Positions 1 through 6,895 of a stretch of DNA of 8,358 bases are shown here, piece by piece (position 1 is the first letter of the stretch; the number at the start of each line of letters is the position of its first letter). Source of the stretch: Rickettsia typhi (GTDB lineage Bacteria > Pseudomonadota > Alphaproteobacteria > Rickettsiales > Rickettsiaceae). Below the pieces are notes generated by a model that ran no database searches, was not told the origin of the DNA, and saw only the letters and a program-made list of their open reading frames with translations. Location: assembly GCA_945883665.1 (NCBI GenBank), contig CAMCXV010000044.1:1-8358 (forward strand), in the 5' to 3' direction. The position numbers and the translations under genes were made by a program.

Positions 1-611
1 TATATACCGAGCAGCTACAAGTAGCGCAGGACTATTCCACCCTATCGAAGGCAATAGGGATTCATATACTTAATTTTACTTCTATCCCAGAGACAAAAAA
101 TTATCATAATATCTTTCATATTAAAGAAAAAAACACGGGTTTATTATATTTTAAAGATCTAGAATTACATACTATTGAGCTAAATAAATTCACTCAAGAT
201 TCGAGTGAAAAACTAACGGATATAATAGCTAAAATCAAAAATTCTCTTGATATGTGGATTGCGTTTTTAACAAGAAATGATCTGCTAAATATTGATAATC
301 TACCGAAAGAATTAAATGATAAAAGCATCAAAAAAGCTCTTGAAGTATTGCAAGTGATGAATTTTAATCCAGAAGAACGAGAATTTTACGAAGATCACCT
401 AAAATGGCTCAGAATAGAAACTAATACACTCAAAAAAACAAGAGAAGAAGGGAGAGAAGAAGGGAGAGAAGAAGGGATTGCTATAGGAGAAACTAGGGGA
501 ATCGAGAAAGTGGCAATTTCTATGTTAAAACAAAAGATAGATGATTCTTTGATTCAATCAGTTACCGGTTTTTCTCAAGATGAATTAAACAAACTTAAAA
601 ATAAACGATAA
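1..611 (+). CDS. Rpn family recombination-promoting nuclease/putative transposase, C-terminal part (5' end outside window)
   Basis: The frame is open from base 3 to the TAA at 609-611, giving about 202 residues. The ATG at 252 is internal and not the real start, because family-like sequence (YTEQLQVAQDYSTLSKAIGI near the left edge, then a stretch ending in LNFTSIPE) lies upstream of it. This resembles the C-terminal half of the Rpn/PD-(D/E)XK nuclease-family transposases. Those are usually about 280-300 residues long and act as DNA endonucleases promoting RecA-independent recombination. The catalytic PD-(D/E)XK core lies in the N-terminal part, so it should be outside the window and cannot be checked. 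The charged tail with REEG repeats before a terminal helical segment (GIEKVAISMLKQKIDDSLI) is typical of the family. The gene ends 24 bp from the convergent RMD1-family gene. Family assignment is fairly sure; whether the whole gene is intact is unknown. Confidence 0.8.
   Translation, partial: YTEQLQVAQDYSTLSKAIGIHILNFTSIPETKNYHNIFHIKEKNTGLLYFKDLELHTIELNKFTQDSSEKLTDIIAKIKNSLDMWIAFLTRNDLLNIDNLPKELNDKSIKKALEVLQVMNFNPEEREFYEDHLKWLRIETNTLKKTREEGREEGREEGIAIGETRGIEKVAISMLKQKIDDSLIQSVTGFSQDELNKLKNKR
441..476 (+). repeat. three perfect 12-bp tandem repeats coding REEG
   Basis: Three identical in-frame copies of AGAGAAGAAGGG lie at 441-452, 453-464 and 465-476 and encode REEG three times. They fall in the charged linker near the C-terminus of the Rpn-family protein. 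Exact identity at the base level suggests recent expansion by slippage. Because the unit is a multiple of three, changes in copy number keep the reading frame. Confidence 0.9.
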
Positions 612-635
612 CTTGTACAAATTAAAATTTAATCC

Positions 636-1472
636 TTAGAATAGCCCAAGTAAACTATCAATAATATTATGGTGATTTGTAATGGCAAGCAGAACTTCAA
701 TAGTAATTAAAAGAACAATTATCACTTCTAGTCTATTTGAATGTCTGTGATTAAGATCGCTTGATAGAACGGTGTAAAGCTCGTGAATTAGATTTAGATA
801 GTTATTTAATATACCTTGTCTTAAAATAATATCTTGAAATTCAACAGTCATATTGTAGATAGGCTCAAAACTTGGTCTGCGCCAGAAAAATTCTGGAATA
901 TCTAAAATATCGCTATGTAGATTTATTGAAAATCTGGCATTGAATAATTTCCCTAATTGCTTTGATAGTTGTGATCTAGACAAGGAAACACGACCTGTTT
1001 GCGCCAATTCTTTCTGTATAGGTTTTGTATGCTTCAATAATTTAATCACTGACTCTTCAAGTTCGTTTAGTTTTACAGATTGCGCAAGTGCATGCGATAC
1101 TGATAATTTTACTAATGTAGATTTGTCCCCAAGGATTATTATATTTTTTTCTTCATTGATGTAAGTTCTGTCTTCTGTGCTATTATAGTCAAAATCAATA
1201 AACTCGGAGTGAGCTTCTTTTAGTTTTCTTTTTTCTATAAAAGTAAGATTCTGTAAAATTTCTTCTTCTTGGGTTTCAGTTGCTCCCCAAATAATTACAC
1301 ATCCAAAAGTAAATAGGAACACGTCTATTGGATTATCAGATTTGTCATTGTTTATTTGATAATGCAGGACTTTGTCAATAAATTCTGGATTAGAGACTGT
1401 TTTTGCTAATATAGAAATTGTTTCCGGAGTTAGCGTATATTCTTCAGCAGTGCAATAAGACGAACATCTCAT
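636..1472 (-). CDS. RMD1/DUF155 family protein, C-terminal membrane anchor
   Basis: This 278-residue protein matches the DUF155 (RMD1/Sif2, YagE) family. The features seen are FTFGCVIIWGATETQEEEIL at about 55-74, KLSVSHALAQSVKLNELEE at 122-140, the stretch around FNARFSINLHSDILDIPEFFW (177-197), and LNNYLNLIHELYTVLSS at 222-238. A hydrophobic segment at about 248-265 near the C-terminus predicts one membrane anchor. The family occurs in mitochondria and in alphaproteobacteria. Yeast RMD1 and human RMND1 are members, and RMND1 supports mitochondrial translation, but the bacterial role is not established. The gene stands alone on the minus strand behind its own strong promoter, with only about 20 nt of leader and no clear Shine-Dalgarno sequence. 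It reads full length and intact. Confidence 0.85.
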   Translation of the reverse strand: MRCSSYCTAEEYTLTPETISILAKTVSNPEFIDKVLHYQINNDKSDNPIDVFLFTFGCVIIWGATETQEEEILQNLTFIEKRKLKEAHSEFIDFDYNSTEDRTYINEEKNIIILGDKSTLVKLSVSHALAQSVKLNELEESVIKLLKHTKPIQKELAQTGRVSLSRSQLSKQLGKLFNARFSINLHSDILDIPEFFWRRPSFEPIYNMTVEFQDIILRQGILNNYLNLIHELYTVLSSDLNHRHSNRLEVIIVLLITIEVLLAITNHHNIIDSLLGLF

Positions 1473-1499
1473 GATTAATATTTAAAAATTTATGTTTAA

Positions 1500-1528
1500 A
1501 TTCTATGCTTCAAAACCATTATTGTCAA
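1500..1528 (-). promoter_or_regulatory. sigma-70-type promoter of the RMD1-family gene
   Basis: On the minus strand a perfect -35 hexamer TTGACA (1528-1523) is followed by a 17-bp spacer and a -10 TAGAAT (1505-1500), which has 5 of 6 consensus bases. The predicted start of transcription is near 1493, about 20 nt before the ATG at 1472. This is the best-formed promoter in the window. Confidence 0.75.
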
Positions 1529-1558
1529 ACTAATTTCAATTATTGATATTTTTAGTCG

Positions 1559-1586
1559 TTGACCAACTGAAAATGTAGCTTATACA
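1559..1586 (+). promoter_or_regulatory. probable promoter of the cytochrome b561-bioY-DUF1284 operon
   Basis: TTGACC (1559-1564, 5 of 6) is followed 16 bp later by TATACA (1581-1586, 4 of 6). Transcription would begin near 1593, leaving a leader of about 78 nt before the ATG at 1671. It lies back to back with the RMD1 promoter in the 198-bp divergent gap. No riboswitch-like structure was recognised in the leader. Confidence 0.5.
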
Positions 1587-1670
1587 TTAAAAAACTATGT
1601 GGTAGATTGAAGCCTATTGCTTTTATTGGCAAAATAAGTTTTAATAAATCAAAATTAAAAATAAAAATAT

Positions 1671-2204
1671 ATGTTAAGAAACACTTCATCATCTTATGGG
1701 TTAATTACTAAGATATTTCACTGGTCTATAAGTTTGTTGATTATTAGCATGTTAATAGTAGGATTTACTATGACTTCAATGGAAAATTCACCTGATAAAT
1801 GGGAATTATACTCCATGCATAAGGCGACAGGGATTGTTGTTCTTTCATTAGTAAGTTTAAGATTCTTATGGCGCCTAAGTAATGCTAGATTGGACTTGCC
1901 AACAGACTTGCCTTTATGGCAGAAAGTAGCTTCTAGGGTAACCCATTATCTACTTTATGTCTTTATGTTTCTTATGCCAATTAGCGGTGCATTGATGTGT
2001 ATATTAAAAGGTAAGGAAATAAATGTATTTAGTTTATTTACTATTCCAGCTTTAGCAGAAAAAAATATTCCTTTAGCCCATTTCTTTAATAATATACATG
2101 GGATTACTGCTGTTGTGTTTGCAGGATTAATAAGTTTGCATATAATTGCTGGATTGTATCATCATTTTATACGAAAAGATAATATACTTACTCGTATACT
2201 TTAA
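1671..2204 (+). CDS. cybB: cytochrome b561 family protein
   Basis: A 177-residue integral membrane di-heme cytochrome of the bacterial b561 (CybB) family. These proteins pass electrons between quinol and a partner acceptor such as superoxide in the inner membrane. Four hydrophobic helices are visible at about 17-34, 51-68, 91-110 and 143-164. The expected heme-ligand histidines are present: His17 (KIFHW), His50 (YSMHKATG), His143 (NIHGITA) and His157 (SLHIIAG). Length and motifs match the family (E. coli CybB is about 176 residues). No good Shine-Dalgarno sequence precedes the ATG, but the start agrees with the family N-terminus ([13 protein letters not shown]). bioY follows after 16 bp, so the two are probably co-transcribed. 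The physiological electron acceptor cannot be read from the sequence. Confidence 0.9.
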   Translation: MLRNTSSSYGLITKIFHWSISLLIISMLIVGFTMTSMENSPDKWELYSMHKATGIVVLSLVSLRFLWRLSNARLDLPTDLPLWQKVASRVTHYLLYVFMFLMPISGALMCILKGKEINVFSLFTIPALAEKNIPLAHFFNNIHGITAVVFAGLISLHIIAGLYHHFIRKDNILTRIL

Positions 2205-2210
2205 ATTATT

Positions 2211-2215
2211 AGGGG
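2211..2215 (+). promoter_or_regulatory. ribosome binding site that sets the bioY start
   Basis: AGGGG lies 5 nt before the ATG at 2221. It supports that start over an in-frame ATG at 2146, which lies inside the cytochrome b561 gene and would add 25 non-homologous residues. Confidence 0.7.
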
Positions 2216-2220
2216 TCTTT

Positions 2221-2772
2221 ATGAATTTAAATAATGTTATAAAAAAATCAATTCTAGATTCTAGAATTGCAAAAGTTGTTTTTGGTATATTGTTAATATT
2301 TCTCTGTGCTCAAGTGCAAATTCCTTTGGAGCCAGTACCTATAACGCTTCAAACAGTTGGGGCTTTAATAATTGCTCTTTGCTATGATAAAAAAGAAGCG
2401 GTTCAGTCAATGATTGGATATGTATTACTGGGAGCAATCGGTTTTCCGATGTTTTCAGGTTTCTTATCTGGATTAACTATATTGCTTGGTACTAGAGGTG
2501 GATATATTTTTGGAATGGTTTTCTGTGTTTATTTAGTTGTAACTATGAGAGAAAAATTCGGTGAAGATACGATGCTAAAATTATTGACATATAGTGTGAT
2601 TGGCTCTTCTTGTATATTTGTATTTGGCATAACACAGCTTGCATTATTTGTTGGCTTGGAAAAAGCTATAAAATTTGGTTTGTTACCATTTATTATTCCT
2701 GGAATAGTCAAAGCTATATTTACCGCTTCTTCCGTTCAGTTATTAAAAAGAAACATCAAATGGAAGGAATAA
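2221..2772 (+). CDS. bioY: BioY biotin transporter (ECF S component)
   Basis: A 183-residue, highly hydrophobic protein with about six membrane helices. It is the substrate-binding subunit of an energy-coupling-factor vitamin transporter. Family hallmarks seen are [20 protein letters not shown] (29-48), [12 protein letters not shown] (69-80), a glycine-rich [11 protein letters not shown] (88-98) and [19 protein letters not shown] near the C-terminus (157-175). Length is normal for BioY. No bioM, bioN or biotin-synthesis gene lies nearby. It may therefore work alone, as reported for some BioY proteins, or share an EcfAT module encoded elsewhere. Biotin uptake fits an intracellular bacterium that depends on its host for cofactors. 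The last 13 bp overlap the first possible start of the DUF1284 gene. Confidence 0.92.
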   Translation: MNLNNVIKKSILDSRIAKVVFGILLIFLCAQVQIPLEPVPITLQTVGALIIALCYDKKEAVQSMIGYVLLGAIGFPMFSGFLSGLTILLGTRGGYIFGMVFCVYLVVTMREKFGEDTMLKLLTYSVIGSSCIFVFGITQLALFVGLEKAIKFGLLPFIIPGIVKAIFTASSVQLLKRNIKWKE

Positions 2773-2801
2773 TAAAATTAATGGAAGGAATAATAAAATT
2801 T
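2760..2801 (+). repeat. 21-bp tandem duplication across the bioY stop and DUF1284 start
   Basis: Bases 2760-2780 are repeated at 2781-2801 with 20 of 21 identical positions; only the last base differs, A versus T. Each copy begins ATGGAAGGAATAATAAAATT. The first copy contains the bioY stop codon and both copies offer an in-frame ATG for the DUF1284 gene, so the protein would begin with MEGIIK twice. The near identity points to a recent duplication. Confidence 0.95.
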
Positions 2802-3203
2802 CGACCTCATCATTTTATGTGTACTCTCGGTTTTCAAGGTCATGGCTATTCTCTTGGTTTTGTAAAAAATTATAAAAAAATAGTAGAAAAACTAAATTTA
2901 GATGAAACTGCAATGATTGAGGTAGTGGGTAATATGGATGCTATATGCGCCCCTTGCCCCAATAAATTAAATGAAATATTATGCAAAACCCAAGATAAAA
3001 TTACTAAATTAGATAATAGACATAAAGAAATTCTGCAACTCCAAGATGGTGAGATATTAAGCTGGAAAAGCGCAAAGATTAGAATAAAAAAACATATGAC
3101 GGTTAAGAAATTTGATTATGCTTGTGATGGATGTTCATGGAAAGATTATGGTGTTTGTCAAAAAGCTTTAGAAAATTTGATAGCTGAATCTGAAATCTTG
3201 TAA
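2760..3203 (+). CDS. DUF1284 family protein, cysteine-rich, possible Fe-S protein
   Basis: A 147-residue protein if it starts at 2760, or 140 if it starts at the duplicated ATG at 2781. The body begins with the DUF1284 hallmark [17 protein letters not shown] (15-31). It continues with [20 protein letters not shown] (56-75) and ends with [15 protein letters not shown] (119-133). Seven cysteines are visible at 21, 63, 66, 75, 122, 125 and 133, including two CxxC pairs. The family is functionally uncharacterised, but its cysteines have led to a suggestion of iron-sulfur binding. Location just upstream of the isc operon fits that idea without proving it. The 2781 start may be preferred: the GGAAGGA of the first repeat copy (2762-2768) lies 12 nt upstream as a distant Shine-Dalgarno, while 2760 has only weak purines before it. 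Translation is probably coupled to bioY. Confidence 0.82.
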   Translation: MEGIIKLMEGIIKFRPHHFMCTLGFQGHGYSLGFVKNYKKIVEKLNLDETAMIEVVGNMDAICAPCPNKLNEILCKTQDKITKLDNRHKEILQLQDGEILSWKSAKIRIKKHMTVKKFDYACDGCSWKDYGVCQKALENLIAESEIL

Positions 3204-3235
3204 CAACAAGAAGCAATGATTTGAAATATAGATAA

Positions 3236-3260
3236 ATACTTGACTATTTTAGTTGTGTAA
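3236..3260 (+). promoter_or_regulatory. type 1 IscR binding site (operator of the isc operon)
   Basis: The 25-bp stretch matches the published type 1 IscR consensus (ATASYYGACTRWWWYAGTCRRSTAT) at 22 of 25 positions by my hand alignment. The core TTGACTATTTTAGT matches throughout; mismatches fall only at 3254, 3256 and 3260. It covers the -35 hexamer of the iscR promoter. [2Fe-2S]-loaded IscR should therefore block RNA polymerase, giving negative feedback when cluster supply is sufficient, as in E. coli. Confidence 0.8.
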
Positions 3261-3268
3261 GTTACTCT
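3240..3268 (+). promoter_or_regulatory. iscR operon promoter
   Basis: TTGACT (3240-3245, 5 of 6) is followed by a 17-bp spacer and a poor -10 TACTCT (3263-3268, 3 of 6). Transcription would start near 3275, leaving about 32 nt before the ATG at 3307. The -35 sits inside the IscR site. The -10 is weak, so its exact position is uncertain. Confidence 0.5.
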
Positions 3269-3306
3269 CAAGGTTGTTATTTTGAGGTTTTAAAGGGTTA
3301 ATTAAT

Positions 3307-3735
3307 ATGATGCTCACAACTAAAAGCAGATATGCAGTTATGGCGATTTTAGAAGTTGCATCTAGTGATTCGAAAAAGCCAATGAGGCTCTCTGATATTT
3401 CTGAAAAACAAACTATACCTTTAAACTATTTAGAACAGATTTTTCTGAAATTAAAAAATGCTAATATAGTTAAATCAGTTAAAGGACCCGGCGGGGGATA
3501 TTGTCTTAATTCCGCCTCTGAATTGCTTAATATTATTGAAATAATAGATGCTGTTGAAGAAAACACGAAAATGACTAGATGTTCTGTTGATAAAACATGT
3601 AGAAAAAATGGTGCTAAATGTATGACCCATGATTTATGGAAAGGTCTTGGTAACCAGATTCGTAATTATTTTTCATCTATTTCAGTTGCTGATGTTATAT
3701 CTGGGAAAATAGATTTCCATATAATAAAAGGGTGA
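3307..3735 (+). CDS. iscR: Fe-S cluster-sensing transcriptional regulator IscR (Rrf2 family)
   Basis: A 142-residue Rrf2-family winged-helix regulator. The DNA-binding N-terminus reads LTTKSRYAVMAILEVA (3-18), followed by IPLNYLEQIFLKLKNANIVK and the wing VKGPGGGYCL (58-67). The cluster-binding motif is complete, with Cys92, Cys98, Cys105 and His108 in RCSVDKTCRKNGAKCMTHDL. This identifies IscR rather than other Rrf2 members. The Cys98-Cys105 gap holds six residues, one more than E. coli IscR (Cys92, 98, 104, His107). AAAGGG at 3292-3297 is a Shine-Dalgarno 9 nt before the ATG at 3307; a second ATG follows at once at 3310. The upstream operator indicates autoregulation. It is the first gene of a compact operon, and the next gene starts 7 bp after its stop. 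Confidence 0.93.
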   Translation: MMLTTKSRYAVMAILEVASSDSKKPMRLSDISEKQTIPLNYLEQIFLKLKNANIVKSVKGPGGGYCLNSASELLNIIEIIDAVEENTKMTRCSVDKTCRKNGAKCMTHDLWKGLGNQIRNYFSSISVADVISGKIDFHIIKG

Positions 3736-3742
3736 TCAAACT

Positions 3743-4852
3743 ATGATTTACCTTGATCATAATTCTACAACGAATCTTTTAGAAGAAGCTAAGCATGCAA
3801 TGATAGCTGTGCTTGATAAACCCTTGAATGCTTCTGCTATACATGGTTTTGGCAGAGAAGGAAAAAGAATAATTGAAAAAGCAAGAAAACAAATAGCTGT
3901 TCTTTTGGGTATAGCAAATAATTTTCGTGATTATAATATTACTTTTACCTCCTCTGGCACGGAGGCAAATAATTTAATATTGTCTAATTTTAAAGATGAT
4001 GATGTTTTTATTTCAGCTATTGAGCATGCTTCTATTTTAAAACACTCTGAATTTGAAAATAATATTCAGGTAATTAAAGTCGGTGAAAATGGCATTTTGG
4101 ATCAAGAAGATCTAAAAGATAAGCTTTCTAAAAGTGAAGCTAACAGAAAATTGGTTTCAGTGATATTTGCTAATAATGAAACAGGAGTTATTCAAGATAT
4201 AAAAGCGATCGCAAAAATAGCTCGTGAATTCGGGGCTTTTATTCATAGTGATTCTGTTCAGGCAGCTGGCAAAATATCACTCGATTTATTAGATGTAGAC
4301 ATTGATTTTGCAACAATCTCTGCTCATAAAATAGGTGGTCCAATAGGCTCTGGTGCTTTAATTAGCAAAGCAAAAATTCATTTAATTCCTCATATTATCG
4401 GAGGTGGGCAAGAAAAAAATCTTCGCTCTGGCACGGAAAATATAGCTGCTATTGCTGGTTTTGGGGTAGCAGCAGAAATTGTGGCAAAAGAACAAATATC
4501 AAGATATGAACATTTAAAAGAATTAAGAGATTATTTAGAAAAAGAAATAGTTAAAGATTTTCCTAATATAAAAATAGTAAATTTTAATTCTCCTCGTCTG
4601 CCGAATACTAGTTTAATTATTAATATCAATAAAAAGGCAGAAACACAAATTATTGCTTTTGACCTAAAAGATATAGCAATAAGTTCTGGAGCTGCTTGCT
4701 CTTCAGGAAAAGTAGGTTCGTCGAAAACTTTAGCTGCAATGGGTTTTAGTGAAGAGGAAAAAAATTGTGCTATTAGAGTATCGCTTGGTAATATGACGAC
4801 AAAAAAAGATGTAGTTAAATTTTTAGAAATATACAGGGAACTAAATAGTTAA
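3743..4852 (+). CDS. second cysteine desulfurase (NifS/IscS-like, group I)
   Basis: A 369-residue PLP-dependent aminotransferase class V protein that should remove sulfur from L-cysteine to leave alanine and an enzyme-bound persulfide. It opens with [10 protein letters not shown]. Visible key residues are His95 (AIEHAS), Asp170 and Gln173 ([11 protein letters not shown]), the PLP lysine Lys196 ([10 protein letters not shown]), RSGTEN at 228-233 and the catalytic Cys319 ([10 protein letters not shown]). All are intact, so an active enzyme is likely. It ends soon after the [13 protein letters not shown] segment and lacks the long C-terminal tail seen in the neighbouring IscS, where IscU docks in E. 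coli. It may therefore serve another acceptor or hand over sulfur differently. Rickettsia genomes carry a comparable gene (spl1/nifS-like) at this place. AAAAGGG at 3727-3732 inside iscR may serve as the ribosome binding site. Confidence 0.9.
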   Translation: MIYLDHNSTTNLLEEAKHAMIAVLDKPLNASAIHGFGREGKRIIEKARKQIAVLLGIANNFRDYNITFTSSGTEANNLILSNFKDDDVFISAIEHASILKHSEFENNIQVIKVGENGILDQEDLKDKLSKSEANRKLVSVIFANNETGVIQDIKAIAKIAREFGAFIHSDSVQAAGKISLDLLDVDIDFATISAHKIGGPIGSGALISKAKIHLIPHIIGGGQEKNLRSGTENIAAIAGFGVAAEIVAKEQISRYEHLKELRDYLEKEIVKDFPNIKIVNFNSPRLPNTSLIININKKAETQIIAFDLKDIAISSGAACSSGKVGSSKTLAAMGFSEEEKNCAIRVSLGNMTTKKDVVKFLEIYRELNS

Positions 4853-4857
4853 ATATT

Positions 4858-6120
4858 ATGGATATGAGAAATATAGAAGAATTAAAACAAAAGCTTCTTG
4901 ATAAAAATTGTAGATTTCCAATTTATCTCGATAATCAAGCAACTACTCAAATTGATCCAAGAGTTTTTGAAGCAATGATACCTTATTTAACTACAAATTT
5001 TGGTAATCCTCATTCTAGAAGTCATGCTTATGGGTGGGATGCAGAAGAGGCTTGTGAGATTGCTAGAAAACAAGTTGCAGATTTAATTGGTGCAGAAGCA
5101 AAGGAAATAATTTTTACCTCTGGGGCGACTGAAGCAAATAATTTAGCTATAAAAGGAATTGCTAAATTTTATGGCGAAAAAAAGAAACATATTATAACTC
5201 TTATTACTGAGCATAAATGTATTTTAGATAGTTTAAGGCATCTTGAGCAAGAAGGTTTTTCAGTTACTTATCTACCAGTTATGGCAAATGGGATTGTTGA
5301 TCTTTCGGTTTTTGAAAACGCAATTACTGACCAAACAATATTAGTTTCTATAATGGCTGTAAATAACGAAATTGGCGTAATACAACCTTTACAAGAAATA
5401 GGAAAAATTTGTCGAAAACATAAAGTGTTTTTTCATTCTGATATAGCACAAGCTTTTGGTAAAACCCCTATTAATGTAAATGATTTAAACATTGATTTGG
5501 CAAGTATTTCTGGACATAAAATTTATGGTCCAAAAGGCATCGGGGCTTTATATTTGCGAAAAAAACCAAGAGTTCGTCTTGCTCCTTTATTTAATGGCGG
5601 AGGTCAAGAAAGAGGTCTTCGTTCTGGGACTTTGGCACCATTTCTAACGGTTGGTCTTGGCAAAGCTGCATTAATTGCTAATCAGGAAATAGAAAAAGAT
5701 TATCAACATGTTAAAAAACTTTTTGATAAATTCTTAAATAAAATTACTTCTGAGGCAAAAGATATCTATTTAAATGGCGACAAGCACAAGAGATATCCAG
5801 GTAATTTAAATTTAAGTTTTGCCTATATTGAAGGGGAGTCAATGATTCTTGCTATAAAAGATCTAGCAGTTTCTTCTGGTTCGGCTTGCACTTCAACTTC
5901 ACTTGAACCTTCTTATGTTTTGCGAGCGATAGGTTTAGATGAAGCTCTTGCTCATACTTCCATTCGTTTTGGAATTGGTCGTTTTACGACAGAAGAAGAA
6001 GTTGATTATGCAATAGAATTGTTGTTATCAAAAATAAACAAACTCCGAGAACTTAGTCCTTTATGGGAAATGGTGCAAGAGGGTGTTGATATAAAAGAAA
6101 TCCAATGGGCGGCTCATTAA
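4858..6120 (+). CDS. iscS: cysteine desulfurase IscS
   Basis: A 420-residue group I cysteine desulfurase, the main sulfur donor to IscU. Key residues are IYLDNQATT (22-30), His119 (TEHKC), Asp195 and Gln198 ([12 protein letters not shown]), PLP-binding Lys221 ([12 protein letters not shown]), [12 protein letters not shown] (247-258) and catalytic Cys344 ([19 protein letters not shown]). The C-terminus [18 protein letters not shown] followed by AAH is the typical IscS tail that contacts IscU. It begins 5 bp after the preceding desulfurase gene with no obvious Shine-Dalgarno sequence, so translational coupling is likely. The N-terminus is about 15 residues longer than in E. coli IscS (404 aa); ATGs at 4858 and 4864 are both possible. 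Assignment is very secure. Confidence 0.96.
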   Translation: MDMRNIEELKQKLLDKNCRFPIYLDNQATTQIDPRVFEAMIPYLTTNFGNPHSRSHAYGWDAEEACEIARKQVADLIGAEAKEIIFTSGATEANNLAIKGIAKFYGEKKKHIITLITEHKCILDSLRHLEQEGFSVTYLPVMANGIVDLSVFENAITDQTILVSIMAVNNEIGVIQPLQEIGKICRKHKVFFHSDIAQAFGKTPINVNDLNIDLASISGHKIYGPKGIGALYLRKKPRVRLAPLFNGGGQERGLRSGTLAPFLTVGLGKAALIANQEIEKDYQHVKKLFDKFLNKITSEAKDIYLNGDKHKRYPGNLNLSFAYIEGESMILAIKDLAVSSGSACTSTSLEPSYVLRAIGLDEALAHTSIRFGIGRFTTEEEVDYAIELLLSKINKLRELSPLWEMVQEGVDIKEIQWAAH

Positions 6121-6143
6121 ATTAAAACTAGAAAGGGAAAATT

Positions 6144-6524
6144 ATGGCATATAGTAAAGAAGTAATTGATCATTATGAAAATCCAAGAAATGTAGGAGTT
6201 CTTGACAAGCAAGATATTAACGTTGGTACTGGTTTGGTAGGAGCGCCAGCTTGTGGCGATGTATTAAAATTGCAAATCAAAGTTAATCAAGAAGGTGTAA
6301 TTACTGATGCAAAATTCAAAGCATTTGGTTGTGGATCAGCTATTGCTTCAAGCTCTCTTGTCAGTGAATGGGTTAAGGGTAAAAATATTGATGAAGCAAT
6401 GGAGATAAAAAATACAGAAATTGCTAAGCATTTATCTCTACCACCAGTAAAATTACACTGTTCTTTACTTGCGGAAGATGCTATTAAAGCTGCAATTAAT
6501 GATTATAAACAAAAGCAAAATTAA
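6144..6524 (+). CDS. iscU: Fe-S cluster assembly scaffold IscU
   Basis: A 126-residue IscU, the scaffold on which [2Fe-2S] clusters are built from IscS sulfur. It starts MAYSKEVIDHYENPRNVG and carries the three cluster-ligand cysteines, Cys37 (GAPACGDV), Cys63 (AFGCGSAIASSS) and Cys106 (KLHCS). Asp39 and His105 are also present. The LPPVK motif (99-103), recognised by the chaperone HscA, is intact, although no hscA or hscB lies in this operon; the chaperones must be encoded elsewhere if present. AAAGGGA at 6132-6138 is a strong ribosome binding site 5 nt before the ATG. Length matches the family. The gap to iscS is 23 bp and to iscA 5 bp. Confidence 0.97.
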   Translation: MAYSKEVIDHYENPRNVGVLDKQDINVGTGLVGAPACGDVLKLQIKVNQEGVITDAKFKAFGCGSAIASSSLVSEWVKGKNIDEAMEIKNTEIAKHLSLPPVKLHCSLLAEDAIKAAINDYKQKQN

Positions 6525-6529
6525 AACTC

Positions 6530-6895
6530 ATGAAAGCTGCTTCGCAAAGTAATTTACCTCAAAAGAAACAAATCATGGTTTTAACTGATAGCGCTGTTTC
6601 TCAGATAAAAAATCTACTTAAAAAAAGAGGAAAGCCATCTGTTGGCATAAGAATTGGAGTTAAATCTGGTGGTTGTTCTGGATTGAAATATTTCGTAGAA
6701 TATGCTGACGAAAAAGGAAAATATGATGAAGTGGTTCAGGATCAAGATATAACAATCTTAATTGACCCAAAAGCCCTTATGTATCTTCTTGGTACTCAAA
6801 TGGATTATGTTAGCGAGCAATTTAAATCTGGTTTTACTTTTTCTAACCCTAATGAAAAGGGTAAATGTGGTTGTGGAAGCTCCTTTAATGTATAA
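6530..6895 (+). CDS. iscA: A-type iron-sulfur carrier protein IscA/HesB
   Basis: A 121-residue A-type carrier that receives clusters or iron and passes them to target enzymes. The three conserved cysteines are Cys49 ([12 protein letters not shown]), Cys113 and Cys115 ([16 protein letters not shown]). The N-terminus is about 15 residues longer than usual: family homology starts at [14 protein letters not shown], right after Met16, whose ATG is at 6575. Neither ATG has a clear Shine-Dalgarno sequence. I keep 6530 because it lies 5 bp after the iscU stop and would allow coupled translation; 6575 is a real alternative. From its position it acts as IscA, but ErpA-like proteins share these motifs and cannot be excluded. 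The gene overlaps rsmA by 8 bp. Confidence 0.92.
   Translation: MKAASQSNLPQKKQIMVLTDSAVSQIKNLLKKRGKPSVGIRIGVKSGGCSGLKYFVEYADEKGKYDEVVQDQDITILIDPKALMYLLGTQMDYVSEQFKSGFTFSNPNEKGKCGCGSSFNV
6875..6879 (+). promoter_or_regulatory. ribosome binding site that sets the rsmA start
   Basis: GGAAG within the end of iscA lies 8 nt before the ATG at 6888. It supports that start over the long upstream open frame reaching back to 6762, which is a shadow of iscA. Confidence 0.6.

Noticed and set aside
621..633. Inverted repeat ATTAAA/TTTAAT between the convergent Rpn and RMD1 genes
   Set aside because: The arms are separated by one base and are pure A/T, so they cannot form a useful terminator hairpin.
940..1164. 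Plus-strand open frame of 74 codons
   Set aside because: It lies antisense inside the RMD1-family gene, has serine/phenylalanine-rich composition and matches no recognisable family, so it is a shadow frame.
1551..1570. A second IscR-like site at the cytochrome b561 promoter
   Set aside because: Only the short TTGAC and a GTC-GTT-GAC inverted triplet fit; the rest of the 25-bp consensus is absent.
2529..2711. Minus-strand open frame of 60 codons inside bioY
   Set aside because: It is antisense to a secure gene and shows no ribosome binding site or family motif.
3267..3286. Hairpin in the iscR leader (CTCAA ... TTGAG)
   Set aside because: A 5-bp stem with a 10-nt loop in AT-rich DNA is expected by chance; no known leader regulator has this form.
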